Of a stretch of DNA of 64,000 nt, positions 52,107-61,109 are shown piece by piece (the stretch's first letter is position 1; each line of letters opens with the position of its first letter). A program made the translations under genes and the position numbers. Origin of the DNA: an uncultured Treponema sp. (GTDB lineage Bacteria > Spirochaetota > Spirochaetia > Treponematales > Treponemataceae); assembly GCA_949299755.1 (NCBI GenBank), contig CASGBA010000002.1:124001-188000 (forward strand), read 5' to 3'. The notes below the pieces were generated by a model that saw nothing but the letters and a program-made list of their open reading frames with translations, was not told the DNA's origin and did no database searches.

Positions 52107-52941
52107 CCGACATTCCTTTTGTAAGTTTCTCCAATCCGGAAGAAATAATATTCAACACGATTACAACCAGTAACAGAATAACAGCGGTTGCATACGCCTG
52201 CTCAGTCCGCAAACCCTCGCTCCACAAAGAATAAAGGTGAACCGCCAATGTCCTTCCGCTTCCCATCACAGTGGGAGGTATCTGGGCTACAGTTCCGGCA
52301 GTATAAAGCAGAGCGGCGGTTTCACCGACAATACGCCCTGTGCTCAAAACAATTCCGTTTACAATTCCCGGGACAGCGGACGGCAGAACAATTCTGAAAA
52401 CCGTCCTCAGTTTTCCGGCTCCCAATCCTAAACTCGCTTCCCTGTATGTATCGGGAACAGCAAGAAGAGCTTCCTCCGTGGTACGCATTATCAGAGGTAA
52501 AACCATTATCGCCAGCGTACAGCAACCTGCCAGCAATGAAAACTGCCAGTGGAGTGCCGTGACAAAGAACAAAAGTCCGAACAAACCGTACACGATGGAA
52601 GGTATACCGGAAAGAGTTTCCGCGGTTATTCTGATAACTCTGACGAATTTATTCCCGCGGCGGGAATACTCCGCAAGATAAATCGCCGAGGCGACTCCTA
52701 TCGGCGCGGCAATTAAAAGTGTAAGGAAGGTTACAGTAATTGTGTTGATAAGGGCAGGAAACAAAGAGGCATTGTCACTCGTGTATTCGGACGCAAACAT
52801 TTCCAGGGAAAAATTCGGCAATCCCATATACAGAATATAACACACCAGTCCTACTATTACAAACGCGCTTATAAAGGCGCACAGGCGTACTATCCATCTC
52901 AGTATTACAGATTGAACAGTTTGGGAAAATAAATTAACCAT
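52099..52941 (-). CDS. pstA: phosphate ABC transporter permease
   Basis: The 280-residue inner-membrane protein has six predicted helices and the ABC permease EAA-type loop ([27 protein letters not shown]). [16 protein letters not shown] is the PstA/PstC signature. It pairs with PstC to form the phosphate channel. Its start overlaps the pstC stop. Confidence 0.95.
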   Translation of the reverse strand: MVNLFSQTVQSVILRWIVRLCAFISAFVIVGLVCYILYMGLPNFSLEMFASEYTSDNASLFPALINTITVTFLTLLIAAPIGVASAIYLAEYSRRGNKFVRVIRITAETLSGIPSIVYGLFGLLFFVTALHWQFSLLAGCCTLAIMVLPLIMRTTEEALLAVPDTYREASLGLGAGKLRTVFRIVLPSAVPGIVNGIVLSTGRIVGETAALLYTAGTVAQIPPTVMGSGRTLAVHLYSLWSEGLRTEQAYATAVILLLVVIVLNIISSGLEKLTKGMSDG

Positions 52942-53792
52942 CAGCGCCCCTCTTTTTTAGCAATCATGAAAATCATGTTTATAACAAGAATGAAAAAGAA
53001 AAGCACGACAGCTGTTCCAATCAAAGCCTGCCGGTGAAGTCCGGCTGCATAACCCATTTCAAGAACGATATTGGCTGTCATTGTACGGATACCCTTTGTC
53101 AGTCCCCTTGGTAAAACAGCCTGGTTTCCGGCAACCATTATAACCGCCATTGTCTCCCCGATAGCCCGTCCTACTCCAAGAATGATTCCGGCGACGATAC
53201 CGGATCTGGCGGCCTTCAACTCAACAAAAAACACGCTCCGTTCTTTACAGGCTCCCAACGCTACAGAACCCTCATAATAGCAGGACGGAACCGCCCTTAA
53301 AGCCGCTTCGCTTGTTCCGGTTATCGTCGGCAAAATCATTATTGCAAGAACGATTGATGCGGCGAGAATACTTGAACCGCTTCCTCCGGCGTAATGCCTT
53401 ATCACCGGAACAATCGCAGTCAATCCGAAAAAACCGTATACAACGGACGGGATACCCGCCAAAAGCTCCACACCCCTTTTCATCGGAACATATATTTTAG
53501 GCGGACAAAACCGCGCCAGGAAAACAGCCGTTATAACGCCGAGGGGAACGCCCAGGATAATCGCACCGATTGTAATAACAATGCTTCCGATTATCATCGG
53601 GAAAATTCCAAAAACTTCTATCTCCGGAGTCCATTTCATTCCGAAGATAAAATCCCAAAAACCTATCTTTATTATTGCAGGAATTCCGTTTGAAAATATA
53701 AAAAAACAGATAAGAATAACCGCACCGACAGAAAGACACGCGGAAAACAGGAACACATACCGCATTGTATTTTCTTTTCCAGCTCCAGCCAT
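52941..53792 (-). CDS. pstC: phosphate ABC transporter permease
   Basis: The protein is about 283 residues with six helices. It has the signature AGIPSVVYGFFGL and the loop YEGSVALGACKERSVFFVELKAARSGIVAGI. I place the start at the ATG at 53792, since GGGGG lies 3-4 nt upstream and the preceding 20 codons of the open frame lack family sequence. It follows pstS after 79 bp. Confidence 0.94.
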   Translation of the reverse strand: MAGAGKENTMRYVFLFSACLSVGAVILICFFIFSNGIPAIIKIGFWDFIFGMKWTPEIEVFGIFPMIIGSIVITIGAIILGVPLGVITAVFLARFCPPKIYVPMKRGVELLAGIPSVVYGFFGLTAIVPVIRHYAGGSGSSILAASIVLAIMILPTITGTSEAALRAVPSCYYEGSVALGACKERSVFFVELKAARSGIVAGIILGVGRAIGETMAVIMVAGNQAVLPRGLTKGIRTMTANIVLEMGYAAGLHRQALIGTAVVLFFFILVINMIFMIAKKEGR

Positions 53793-53871
53793 TTTACCCC
53801 CTGAAAATCCGGTAAGGCTGCCCGCACACAGAATACACAGGCAGCCTTTCACCTTAACAGCTATTCAGAAA

Positions 53872-54777
53872 TCAGTTTTCAATTCCTGACCATTTTGTTA
53901 TATCGCCTGTGTAGATACGGCGCACAACTTCTTTGGAAACATCAGAGACAGGATTCTCTTTGTTGACGATAACCGCGATCCCGTCAAGAGCGATGACAAC
54001 AGGCTCCAGACCTTTTTCAATTTCGGAAGATTTTAACTCGCGGCTGGCCATTCCGATGTCACAGATTTCCTCGGCGGTACTGTTAACACCGGTGGTTGAA
54101 TCACTCTGCAATACTTCGACATTCACGGAAGGGTTAACAGCTTTATAAGCTTCGGAAAGTTTCTCCATGACAGGATAAACAGAGGAAGAACCGGCGACAG
54201 TGACTTTTCCGCTGAGTCCGGCAGAGGCATAAGGAGCCGGTTCAGAGGCGGAGGGGATGTATCCGTTGGCTTCAATCACGCCCTGGCCTTCAGCGGAAAG
54301 GATAAACTGGATAAAGTCGGCTGCAACATCGGAAACCCTGTCTTTCTTTGTCACGATATTGAAAGGGCGGGAAATCTTGTAGGAACCTGCTTTGATATTC
54401 GCGACAGAGGCTTCCGCTCCATCGATGGACAAAGCCTTTACATCATCCTGAAGGGATCCCAGGGAAATATAACCTATTGCAGAAGGATTCCCTTTTACAG
54501 ATGTAATTACAACTTCGGTGCTGTTGGTTATATCAGCTGTATCTGCCGTCATATCCACCTTTTTACCGTTGACGGACTGCTCAACACCGAACAGCTCCAC
54601 AAAGGCGCCCCTTGTGCCGGAACCCGATTCCCTGGAAACAACGGTGATTTCGTCCGCCGCAGCTCCGGATTTTTTTGAACACCCGGTGGTCAAAGCCATG
54701 AAGACTACCGCAGCCATCATATAAACGGCAAACATGAGCTTAACCAGTGTCTTGTTTTCAATTTTGTAGTTTTTCAT
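53872..54777 (-). CDS. pstS: phosphate-binding lipoprotein, circularly permuted
   Basis: This phosphate receptor feeds PstCAB. Its lipobox is LTTGC (Cys33). The usual PstS order is VTVAGSS...first, then ALDGIAVIVN, YTGDITKW and then SRESGSGTR with the C-terminal lobe. Here SRESGSGTRGAF (about 49-60) comes first, followed by GYISLGS and the FIQFILSAEGQ segment. VTVAGSSSVYPV (191-202), ALDGIAVIVN and YTGDITKWSG come at the very end. The two segments are swapped, so the protein is a circular permutation of the common fold. All phosphate-contact motifs are present. Confidence 0.9.
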   Translation of the reverse strand: MKNYKIENKTLVKLMFAVYMMAAVVFMALTTGCSKKSGAAADEITVVSRESGSGTRGAFVELFGVEQSVNGKKVDMTADTADITNSTEVVITSVKGNPSAIGYISLGSLQDDVKALSIDGAEASVANIKAGSYKISRPFNIVTKKDRVSDVAADFIQFILSAEGQGVIEANGYIPSASEPAPYASAGLSGKVTVAGSSSVYPVMEKLSEAYKAVNPSVNVEVLQSDSTTGVNSTAEEICDIGMASRELKSSEIEKGLEPVVIALDGIAVIVNKENPVSDVSKEVVRRIYTGDITKWSGIEN

Positions 54778-54840
54778 TTGTAAACCTCCATTTCTTGTTT
54801 ACGCCTGAAAAATACTCTCTGTATTTGAAAATGAAGTAAG

Positions 54841-54886
54841 TTAATTGTTAAAATTCCGTTAAAAAGGGGTTTAACAGATTATTAAC
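54841..54886 (-). promoter_or_regulatory. PHO-box-like array of TTAA(C) repeats
   Basis: On the minus strand GTTAAT, GTTAAA, TTTAAC and TTTAAC repeat every 11 or 12 bp across about 40 bp. The array lies about 60-110 bp before pstS. PhoB/PhoP-type regulators bind direct repeats with 11-bp spacing, and phoB is in the same operon. Confidence 0.6.
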
Positions 54887-54916
54887 AAAAAAACCTCCCG
54901 GAGGGCATCCGGGAGG
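54887..54916 (-). terminator. intrinsic terminator of the porin-like gene
   Basis: On the minus strand CCTCCCGG and CCGGGAGG (54894-54916) form an 8-bp stem with a 7-nt loop, then seven T. It ends the upstream outer-membrane protein gene and directly abuts the PHO-box array. Confidence 0.9.
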
Positions 54917-54981
54917 CGCAAATCCATCACCTTGGGGATAATGACAGAAAAGCTTTGTGGATAAATACAAAAATATAAGTA

Positions 54982-56079
54982 TCAGAACTCATAAACCCAT
55001 TTTACAGGGAAGTAAACCTGATCAAGGCTGCCGTCAACAAATTCAAGCATAACCTCTACAGCGAATGAACCGATGGAACCGGCGTCATACTCAACACCTG
55101 GATTTACGCAAAATTTGGGGTCATTCTTTTCGGCATCACGGTTGATCGTCATATAGTCGGAGAGAGTCACATATGCAAGAATCGGATCTGTCACACGGAA
55201 ATCACCACGGATGGCGGCATAAAGATCATAGTCAGGAATACCGGGACCTTTTTTAACATCGTCATCCTCGCCTGTTCCAAAGTTTGTAATGAGATCCCCG
55301 CTCAACGCAATCCTGTCAGTTATCCCCCACAATACACTTGCATTGAGGAGGTGGGTTCCATACACATTGAGAAGTCCCTGATAATCCTGGAAGCCGTAAC
55401 CGACGAGGATTTCAAGACCATAAAGCGGATAAATAGCGGCGGATACAGCCACAGACTGTGTATCATGGAAGCCAAAGTTATCTTTGGATCCGGCTATATT
55501 GTGGACGGCGGCGCCGATAACAAACATATCGTTCACTATATATTCGGCACCGACTCCAAGCACAAATTCATCAAAGAAATTGCCGGTAACAAGATTAAAC
55601 GGAGCGGTAAGACCGATAGCCAAATTCGGCAGACCCGTGAACACCAAAGAAAGCCCCTCGCTTCCGAGCTTCTGGGATCCTACATTATCGTCCTCAACAA
55701 ACATATATGAACCGCGGAACCAGTAATCCGTGCTGAATGCAACATCCAGCACATCCAGCGGGCGGAATAATGTATACCAGTCAAAATCATCGGAAGAATA
55801 AAACAGCCGAGCGGAGTCACCGTCAACGCCGCCCTGTGTATCAAACACAGCATATACATCAAGACCCGCATCTATGCGCTCGGACGTAATGTCAACAATG
55901 AATTCATTGTAAATGCCTGCGAAACCGTCGTTTCTGCCTTCGCTGTCTCCATCCATGACATACCAAACATCAGAGCCAAGCTCATTTGAAGCAGACACTG
56001 AAAATCCCTGGGCAAAGACAACCCCGGAAAGCACCAGTGCGGCGGCACACAACGCCGCAATTTTCTTTATTGAAAGCAT
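54982..56079 (-). CDS. outer-membrane beta-barrel protein
   Basis: The 365-residue product has a clear signal peptide (MLSIKKIAALCAAALVLSGVVFAQ) with cleavage after Ala-Gln or just before. The rest alternates polar and hydrophobic residues in many short strands separated by Asp/Gly turns. It ends in Phe (WVYEF), the usual end of a barrel inserted by the BAM complex. It is probably a porin-type protein of the treponemal outer membrane. I choose the ATG at 56079, with AGGAGGT 6 nt upstream. The longer open frame is not needed. It has its own terminator, so it is transcribed alone. Confidence 0.8.
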   Translation of the reverse strand: MLSIKKIAALCAAALVLSGVVFAQGFSVSASNELGSDVWYVMDGDSEGRNDGFAGIYNEFIVDITSERIDAGLDVYAVFDTQGGVDGDSARLFYSSDDFDWYTLFRPLDVLDVAFSTDYWFRGSYMFVEDDNVGSQKLGSEGLSLVFTGLPNLAIGLTAPFNLVTGNFFDEFVLGVGAEYIVNDMFVIGAAVHNIAGSKDNFGFHDTQSVAVSAAIYPLYGLEILVGYGFQDYQGLLNVYGTHLLNASVLWGITDRIALSGDLITNFGTGEDDDVKKGPGIPDYDLYAAIRGDFRVTDPILAYVTLSDYMTINRDAEKNDPKFCVNPGVEYDAGSIGSFAVEVMLEFVDGSLDQVYFPVKWVYEF

Positions 56080-56233
56080 CAAATTACCTCCTATCTTTGT
56101 TTTAATGCTTATTACACTGTCCGAATCCGACATTCGCCGAACCGAAACAAGAAATTTTACAGTTTTTCATTGTTTAAGTCTACCGACATCGGGATAATTT
56201 TATGTTAGTTACAATAAAAGCATACCGGGGTAT

Positions 56234-56428
56234 TTAGTTTCCTCCTGATTTTTCCGGATTACGGCCGTGTGTTCCGCAACGGCCTTTGCATGACGCACAT
56301 GAACCGCCGCAGAACGAACATCCTCCGCGCGCATCTTTCACAATCTTGCGTATAATGAAGAAGACAATCACGCCAAGGACAACCGCGGTTACAATAGTTC
56401 CCGCATTCTCAGCAAATACATCCATCAT
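56234..56428 (-). CDS. FeoB-associated Cys-rich membrane peptide
   Basis: The 64-residue peptide has one membrane helix (about 10-27, GTIVTAVVLGVIVFFII) followed by CSFCGGSCASCKGRCG. This matches the small Cys-rich partner found after feoB in many anaerobes. The role is unknown. It could handle ferrous iron at the membrane. GGAGG precedes the start. It is the last gene of the feo operon, 74 bp after feoB. Confidence 0.9.
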   Translation of the reverse strand: MMDVFAENAGTIVTAVVLGVIVFFIIRKIVKDARGGCSFCGGSCASCKGRCGTHGRNPEKSGGN

Positions 56429-56454
56429 TCCGCCTCCACAAACACGGCGCGGGG

Positions 56455-56480
56455 ACGGATCCGGGACACCCCGAATCCGT
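56455..56480 (-). other. hairpin between feoB and its Cys-rich partner
   Basis: ACGGATTCGGG and CCCGGATCCGT pair over 11 positions (one G-U) around GTGT. There is no U-tract. It could slow RNA decay or reduce expression of the last gene. Confidence 0.55.
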
Positions 56481-56502
56481 ATGCCGGCAACTTACAGCTG
56501 CA

Positions 56503-58635
56503 TCACGCCGCAGACAATTTCATTTCATTGCGGTTCGGTTTCACAAGCTGGAAGACAATCGCCGCAAAAACAACCAGAGCCACAATCACACCCAGGACAT
56601 TGGCGTTGCCGGTGAACAGGCAGCCGAATTGATACACCATCAGAGACACACAATAGGCAAATAAACACTGGTAACCGATAGCGAACCAGGTCCACTTCGC
56701 ATTATTCATCTCACGTTTGATTGCACCGATGGCAGCGAAACAAGGCGCACAAAGCAGATTGAAAATCAGCATGGAATACCCTGCAAGCGCACTGTAATCA
56801 GCCTGAAGCCTGGGCCAGAATTCCATACCATCCTCGGCGACCTCCGCGAATCCGTAAAGGATACCGAAAGTTCCAACAACATTCTCCTTGGCGACAAGTC
56901 CGAGAATCGTCGCGACAGCCGCTTTTGAATTACCGAATCCCAGCGGAAGGAAAATCCATGAAATAGCGGAACCGATGGATTCGAGAATACTGCCTTCATA
57001 ATTTTCAACAGCCTGCAATGACCAGCTGAAGCTGGACGTGAACCATATCACTATTGTTGATGCAAGAATAATTGTTCCAGCTTTTTTGATGAAGGACCAA
57101 CCCCGTTCCCACATGGAACGCAGCACGGCACCGACAGTAGGCAAATGATAGGCGGGAAGCTCCATGACAAACGGAGAAGGATCTCCGGCAAACATCTTTG
57201 TCTTTTTCAGCATGATTCCGGAAACAATAATCGCGGCGATACCGACAAAATAGGCGGAAGGCGCGACCCACCATTCACCATTCAACAGCGCACCGGAAAT
57301 CAAGGCTATAATGGGAAGCTTGGCGCCGCACGGCATAAAGGTTGTCGTCATAATCGTCATGCGTCTGTCACGTTCATTCTCTATTGTACGTGAAGCCATA
57401 ACACCCGGAATACCGCATCCGGTACCGATAAGCATCGGTATGAACGATTTGCCGGAAAGTCCGAAACGGCGGAAAATACGGTCAAGGATAAAGGCGATGC
57501 GGGCCATGTAACCGCACTCTTCCAGGAAAGCAAGCATAATGAAGAGAACCAGCATCTGCGGGACAAAGCCCAACACCGCGCCCACACCGCTGATAATACC
57601 GTCAACAATAAGCCCGGAAAGCCATGCCGCGCATCCTATACCCTCCAAAAAGCCGGCGGCGGCAGGTATTATCCATTCACCGAACAGGACATCGTTCGTC
57701 CAGTCTGTCACAATGGTACCGACGGTTGTAACAGAAATGTAATACACGACAAACATTATGAGCGCAAAAATAGGCAGCGCAAGGAACCTGTTGGTAACAA
57801 TTTTATCAATCTTATCAGAAGAGGAAACAAGAACCTTGTTTTTTTTCTTATAGCATCCTTTAATCAAATCCGTAATGTAAATGTAGCGCTCATTGGTAAC
57901 GATACTCTCAGAATCATCATCAAGCTCTTTTTCAGCTTCAACAATATGCTCTTCAATATGAGCCAAAGTACCGGCATCAAGGCTTATACTATTCTTGATT
58001 TTACTGTCACGCTCAAAAAGTTTTACAGCATAAAACCTTTTTTCATTTTCAGGAATCTTATCACCGAGAGACTCTTCGATATGGGCGACAGCATGTTCAG
58101 CGACACCGGTAAAAATATGCAACGGGTCGGCTTTTTTCGCATCTTTATTTCCGGCGGCGGCAACCGCAGCTTTTACAAGCTCGTCAACACCGGTGTTCTT
58201 CGCGGCGGATATTTCATAAACAGGGCAGCCCAATTTCCCGGAAAGATACGGAACATTGATAATATCACCGTTCTTTTTAACAACATCAATCATATTGAGA
58301 GCCACAACAACAGGAATGCCGAGCTCAATAAGCTGTGTCGTGAGGAAAAGGTTTCTCTCAAGATTGGTCGCATCAATGATATTGATAACAGCGTCCGGTT
58401 TTTCCTGAAGAAGATAATTTCTGGAAATAACCTCTTCCAATGAATACGGCGACAGGGAATAAATACCCGGTAAATCCGTAATATTAACGGATTTATCGGA
58501 TTTCAACTTTCCTTCCTTTTTTTCAACAGTAACCCCAGGCCAGTTTCCTACATATTGATTAGCACCGGTTAACAAATTGAACAATGTAGATTTGCCACTA
58601 TTGGGATTTCCCGCAAGAGCGATTGTCAAACCCAT
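56503..58635 (-). CDS. feoB: ferrous iron transporter FeoB
   Basis: This inner-membrane protein imports Fe(II). The 710-residue product has an N-terminal G domain (G1 GNPNSGKST, G3 DLPGIYS, G4 NMID), a helical GDI-like domain to about residue 275, and a membrane part with two Gate motifs (GCGIPGVMASRTIEN and the later CAPCFAAIGAI). The length is normal. It follows feoA by 15 bp. Confidence 0.96.
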   Translation of the reverse strand: MGLTIALAGNPNSGKSTLFNLLTGANQYVGNWPGVTVEKKEGKLKSDKSVNITDLPGIYSLSPYSLEEVISRNYLLQEKPDAVINIIDATNLERNLFLTTQLIELGIPVVVALNMIDVVKKNGDIINVPYLSGKLGCPVYEISAAKNTGVDELVKAAVAAAGNKDAKKADPLHIFTGVAEHAVAHIEESLGDKIPENEKRFYAVKLFERDSKIKNSISLDAGTLAHIEEHIVEAEKELDDDSESIVTNERYIYITDLIKGCYKKKNKVLVSSSDKIDKIVTNRFLALPIFALIMFVVYYISVTTVGTIVTDWTNDVLFGEWIIPAAAGFLEGIGCAAWLSGLIVDGIISGVGAVLGFVPQMLVLFIMLAFLEECGYMARIAFILDRIFRRFGLSGKSFIPMLIGTGCGIPGVMASRTIENERDRRMTIMTTTFMPCGAKLPIIALISGALLNGEWWVAPSAYFVGIAAIIVSGIMLKKTKMFAGDPSPFVMELPAYHLPTVGAVLRSMWERGWSFIKKAGTIILASTIVIWFTSSFSWSLQAVENYEGSILESIGSAISWIFLPLGFGNSKAAVATILGLVAKENVVGTFGILYGFAEVAEDGMEFWPRLQADYSALAGYSMLIFNLLCAPCFAAIGAIKREMNNAKWTWFAIGYQCLFAYCVSLMVYQFGCLFTGNANVLGVIVALVVFAAIVFQLVKPNRNEMKLSAA

Positions 58636-58650
58636 AATATTCTCCTTTTA

Positions 58651-58872
58651 TCACTTAACTTCAATCAAAGCGGCATCGGCCTTTCTGATTGAAAGTTCAT
58701 AGCCACGAACAGTAACTTCCACAGGATCCCCAAGCGGAGCTATTTTCTTAACAAAAACCTCCGTTCCCTTTGTAATTCCCATATCCATTATCCTGCGTTT
58801 CACAGCCCCCTCACCATGAAGCTTGACAACAGATACAGTCTGCCCGACTTTTACATCCTTCAAAGTCTCCAT
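58651..58872 (-). CDS. feoA: FeoA protein, copy 2
   Basis: The 73-residue protein is an SH3-like FeoA domain (GQTVSVVKLHGEGAVKRRIMDMGI and PLGDPVEVTVRGYELSIRKADAALI). It acts on FeoB at the cytoplasmic face. I choose the ATG at 58872 because AGGAGG lies 6 nt upstream. The 15 upstream codons of the open frame are not family sequence. Confidence 0.93.
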   Translation of the reverse strand: METLKDVKVGQTVSVVKLHGEGAVKRRIMDMGITKGTEVFVKKIAPLGDPVEVTVRGYELSIRKADAALIEVK

Positions 58873-58937
58873 TGCATCCTCCTTAATTCCAAAAAACTGA
58901 TATTTTGAATGCCTCAATCACAACGCAAACAAGCGGA

Positions 58938-59150
58938 TCAGACCAGTATCTTTTCCGCCATTTCCCTGCTGACAGCTACCCGGGAATCCTTTATTTTAAC
59001 AATTACATTTCCGCTGAATTCCGAAACGACAGTCACCGAAGCCCCGGGAACAAAACCAAGCTTTTCCAGATGCAGGCGGACAGCCTCCTTCCCGCCTATT
59101 TTTTTTATGGTATTTTCAATTCCGGGATCGGCAAAAACCAAAGGAACCAA
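58938..59150 (-). CDS. feoA: FeoA protein, copy 1
   Basis: The 70-residue protein is a second, distinct FeoA domain (HLEKLGFVPGASVTVVSEFSGNVIVKIKDSRVAVSREMAEKILV). It begins at a TTG with AAGGAG 6 nt upstream. Paired unlike FeoA proteins before FeoB are known in anaerobes. It is the first gene of the operon, after the TTGACA-17-TATCTT promoter. Confidence 0.88.
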   Translation of the reverse strand: MVPLVFADPGIENTIKKIGGKEAVRLHLEKLGFVPGASVTVVSEFSGNVIVKIKDSRVAVSREMAEKILV

Positions 59151-59225
59151 GATCTACTCCTTTACAAAAAGCGAGAAATAAAAGAAAGAAAAGGTTAACA
59201 TTTGTTACCAACAATTAACAACAAA

Positions 59226-59254
59226 AAGATACCCTTTTTCCATTTGTTTGTCAA
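59226..59254 (-). promoter_or_regulatory. sigma-70 promoter of the feo operon
   Basis: On the minus strand TTGACA (59249-59254), a 17-bp spacer and TATCTT (59226-59231) lie 75 bp before the first feoA start. Confidence 0.75.
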
Positions 59255-59276
59255 GTGCAACTCTACATTATTTGCA

Positions 59277-59295
59277 GTGAATATCACTAATTCAC
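59277..59295. promoter_or_regulatory. dyad between the divergent feo and yitT genes
   Basis: GTGAAT-N7-ATTCAC is a perfect 6-bp dyad about 22 bp upstream of the feo -35 box. It does not match the Fur box or the DtxR box. Its position suggests a regulator site. Confidence 0.4.
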
Positions 59296-59353
59296 GAAAA
59301 ACTTGAAAAGTCCTTCCTTTAAATAATATTATTTGCTATAATTTTCCAATATT

Positions 59354-60256
59354 ATGAAAGAAATAAGGAAGGAAATTAAAGAAATCACCAGGAAGAAACT
59401 GCCCGGAATTCAAAATAAATTCCGGCGGTTTATCCTGATATTCATAGGTTCAGTGCTCATGGCGGTGAATCTCAACACATTTGTACACACAGGAGGCCTT
59501 TTCCCCGGAGGATTCAACGGCCTTACGGTTCTCATACAGTCCATCGGACGCACCTTTTTCTCTGTGGAAATCCCCTTTACGCCGGTAAACCTCGCCCTGA
59601 ACGCAGTTCCTGTGATTATCAGCTTCTTTTTTATCGGAAGGAATTTCACCCTTTTTTCCCTCCTGTCCATAGTCCTTTCAGGATTGTTCACCGACATAAT
59701 TCCGCGGATGACACTGACAAACGATATCCTCCTTCTGGCTGTTTTCGGAGGAGGCTTAAACGCAATCGCCATATATTTCTGTCTCCGGGCGGACGCCACC
59801 TCAGGGGGAACAGACTTCATTTCAATATGGATTTCCGAAAAATACGGACTGGACGCATGGAATTACATACTGTTTTTCAATATTGCAATCCTGTCCGCAG
59901 CCGGAATATTGTTCGGATGGGACAAAGCCCTCTATTCGATTCTGTTCCAGTTTACATCCACCCAACTTCTGAAATATCTGTACAGACGGTACCAGAAAGT
60001 AACCCTGCTGATAATTACAAACAAACCTGACACTGTATATGCTATAATAAGCGAAAACACCCATCATGACGCCACCATTTTCAAGGGAACAGGAGGCTAT
60101 ACAAAAGCCGAAAGGGATCTGGTTTATTCGGTAGTCAGCGCAGATGAAATAAGACGGCTGGTTCCAAAAATCCGTACCGCGGAACCCAATGCCTTTATAA
60201 ACGTGATCCGGTCAAAACAAATTCTTGGACGTTTTTACCGTAAGCCTAACGATTAA
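59354..60256 (+). CDS. YitT-family membrane protein
   Basis: The 300-residue protein has an N-terminal helical membrane region (five or six helices, about 25-215; FHTGGLFPGG-like VHTGGLFPGGFNG signature) and a C-terminal cytoplasmic DUF2179 domain (about 216-295, TLLIITNKPDTVYAIISE and HHDATIFKGTGGYTKAERDLVYSVV). The function is unknown. It may be a transporter. A TATAAT ends 11 bp before the ATG and there is no ribosome binding site, so the mRNA may be leaderless. Confidence 0.88.
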   Translation: MKEIRKEIKEITRKKLPGIQNKFRRFILIFIGSVLMAVNLNTFVHTGGLFPGGFNGLTVLIQSIGRTFFSVEIPFTPVNLALNAVPVIISFFFIGRNFTLFSLLSIVLSGLFTDIIPRMTLTNDILLLAVFGGGLNAIAIYFCLRADATSGGTDFISIWISEKYGLDAWNYILFFNIAILSAAGILFGWDKALYSILFQFTSTQLLKYLYRRYQKVTLLIITNKPDTVYAIISENTHHDATIFKGTGGYTKAERDLVYSVVSADEIRRLVPKIRTAEPNAFINVIRSKQILGRFYRKPND

Positions 60257-60269
60257 AGGACTCGCATTT

Positions 60270-61109
60270 ATGGACAACCCTGAAAATAAAAAGCTCAATG
60301 CAAACTACCATACACATACGGAATTATGCAAACACGCAACGGGAATGCCAAGGGAGTATATTGTAAAAGCATGGGAAGCCGGATGTTCCGCTTTGGGATT
60401 TTCAGATCACTGCCCCTACCCTGATGAAATCAAGGAAAAATTCTGGGCATCTACAAGGATGTCGGAAAATCAGGTCACACTGTACTTTGAAGAAATAAAA
60501 AAAGCGGAGGCCGATGCCCGGAAGGCCGGTTTTACATTTCCGGTATACACCGGATTTGAATGTGAATGGGATAAAACTATATACAGCTGGTACAAGGATG
60601 ATTTGCTCGGAGGATTTTCAGTGGATTATCTGATTTTGGGAGCCCACTGGATTACAGAACCGGATGGATCACACCTTTATATTGCGGAAGTAACAGACGA
60701 TGTGAATCTCCTCCACCAATACATCGACCAAACCATAGAAGGAATGGCAAGCGGTATTTTCAAATTCATAGCCCACCCCGATATGTTCATGAGCGGATGG
60801 AAGGAATGGGACAAGGAAGCGGAGATGTGTTCCAAGGCTCTCATAGACGCAGCCATCGATTTGGATCTTCCATTGGAAGTAAATGGATTTGGAATGATAA
60901 AACCTATGAATGAAACTTCACGGGGACTGCGGTTCCAATATCCTTACAGGGAATTCTGGGAAATGGTCGCGGAACGTGAAGCCAAAGTTATATGTAATTC
61001 AGATGCCCATAAACCGGAGCTTGTAATTGAAAATGCCCGGCACGCAAGAGAGTTCGCAATTGAAATAGGAATCAAACCGGAAAACATAACGGAGGAAATA
61101 TTCAAATGA
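60270..61109 (+). CDS. PHP-family histidinol-phosphatase
   Basis: This metal enzyme removes phosphate from histidinol phosphate, step 8 of histidine synthesis. The 279-residue product has the PHP motifs NYHTHTELCKH, FSDHCPYP, GAHWI, HPDMF and CNSDAHKP, which bind three metals. This class (HisK/HisJ) replaces the HisB phosphatase domain that is missing from the hisB in this window. I choose the ATG at 60270, with AGGA 9 nt upstream. It overlaps the next gene by 4 nt. It lies far from the other his genes. Confidence 0.85.
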   Translation: MDNPENKKLNANYHTHTELCKHATGMPREYIVKAWEAGCSALGFSDHCPYPDEIKEKFWASTRMSENQVTLYFEEIKKAEADARKAGFTFPVYTGFECEWDKTIYSWYKDDLLGGFSVDYLILGAHWITEPDGSHLYIAEVTDDVNLLHQYIDQTIEGMASGIFKFIAHPDMFMSGWKEWDKEAEMCSKALIDAAIDLDLPLEVNGFGMIKPMNETSRGLRFQYPYREFWEMVAEREAKVICNSDAHKPELVIENARHAREFAIEIGIKPENITEEIFK

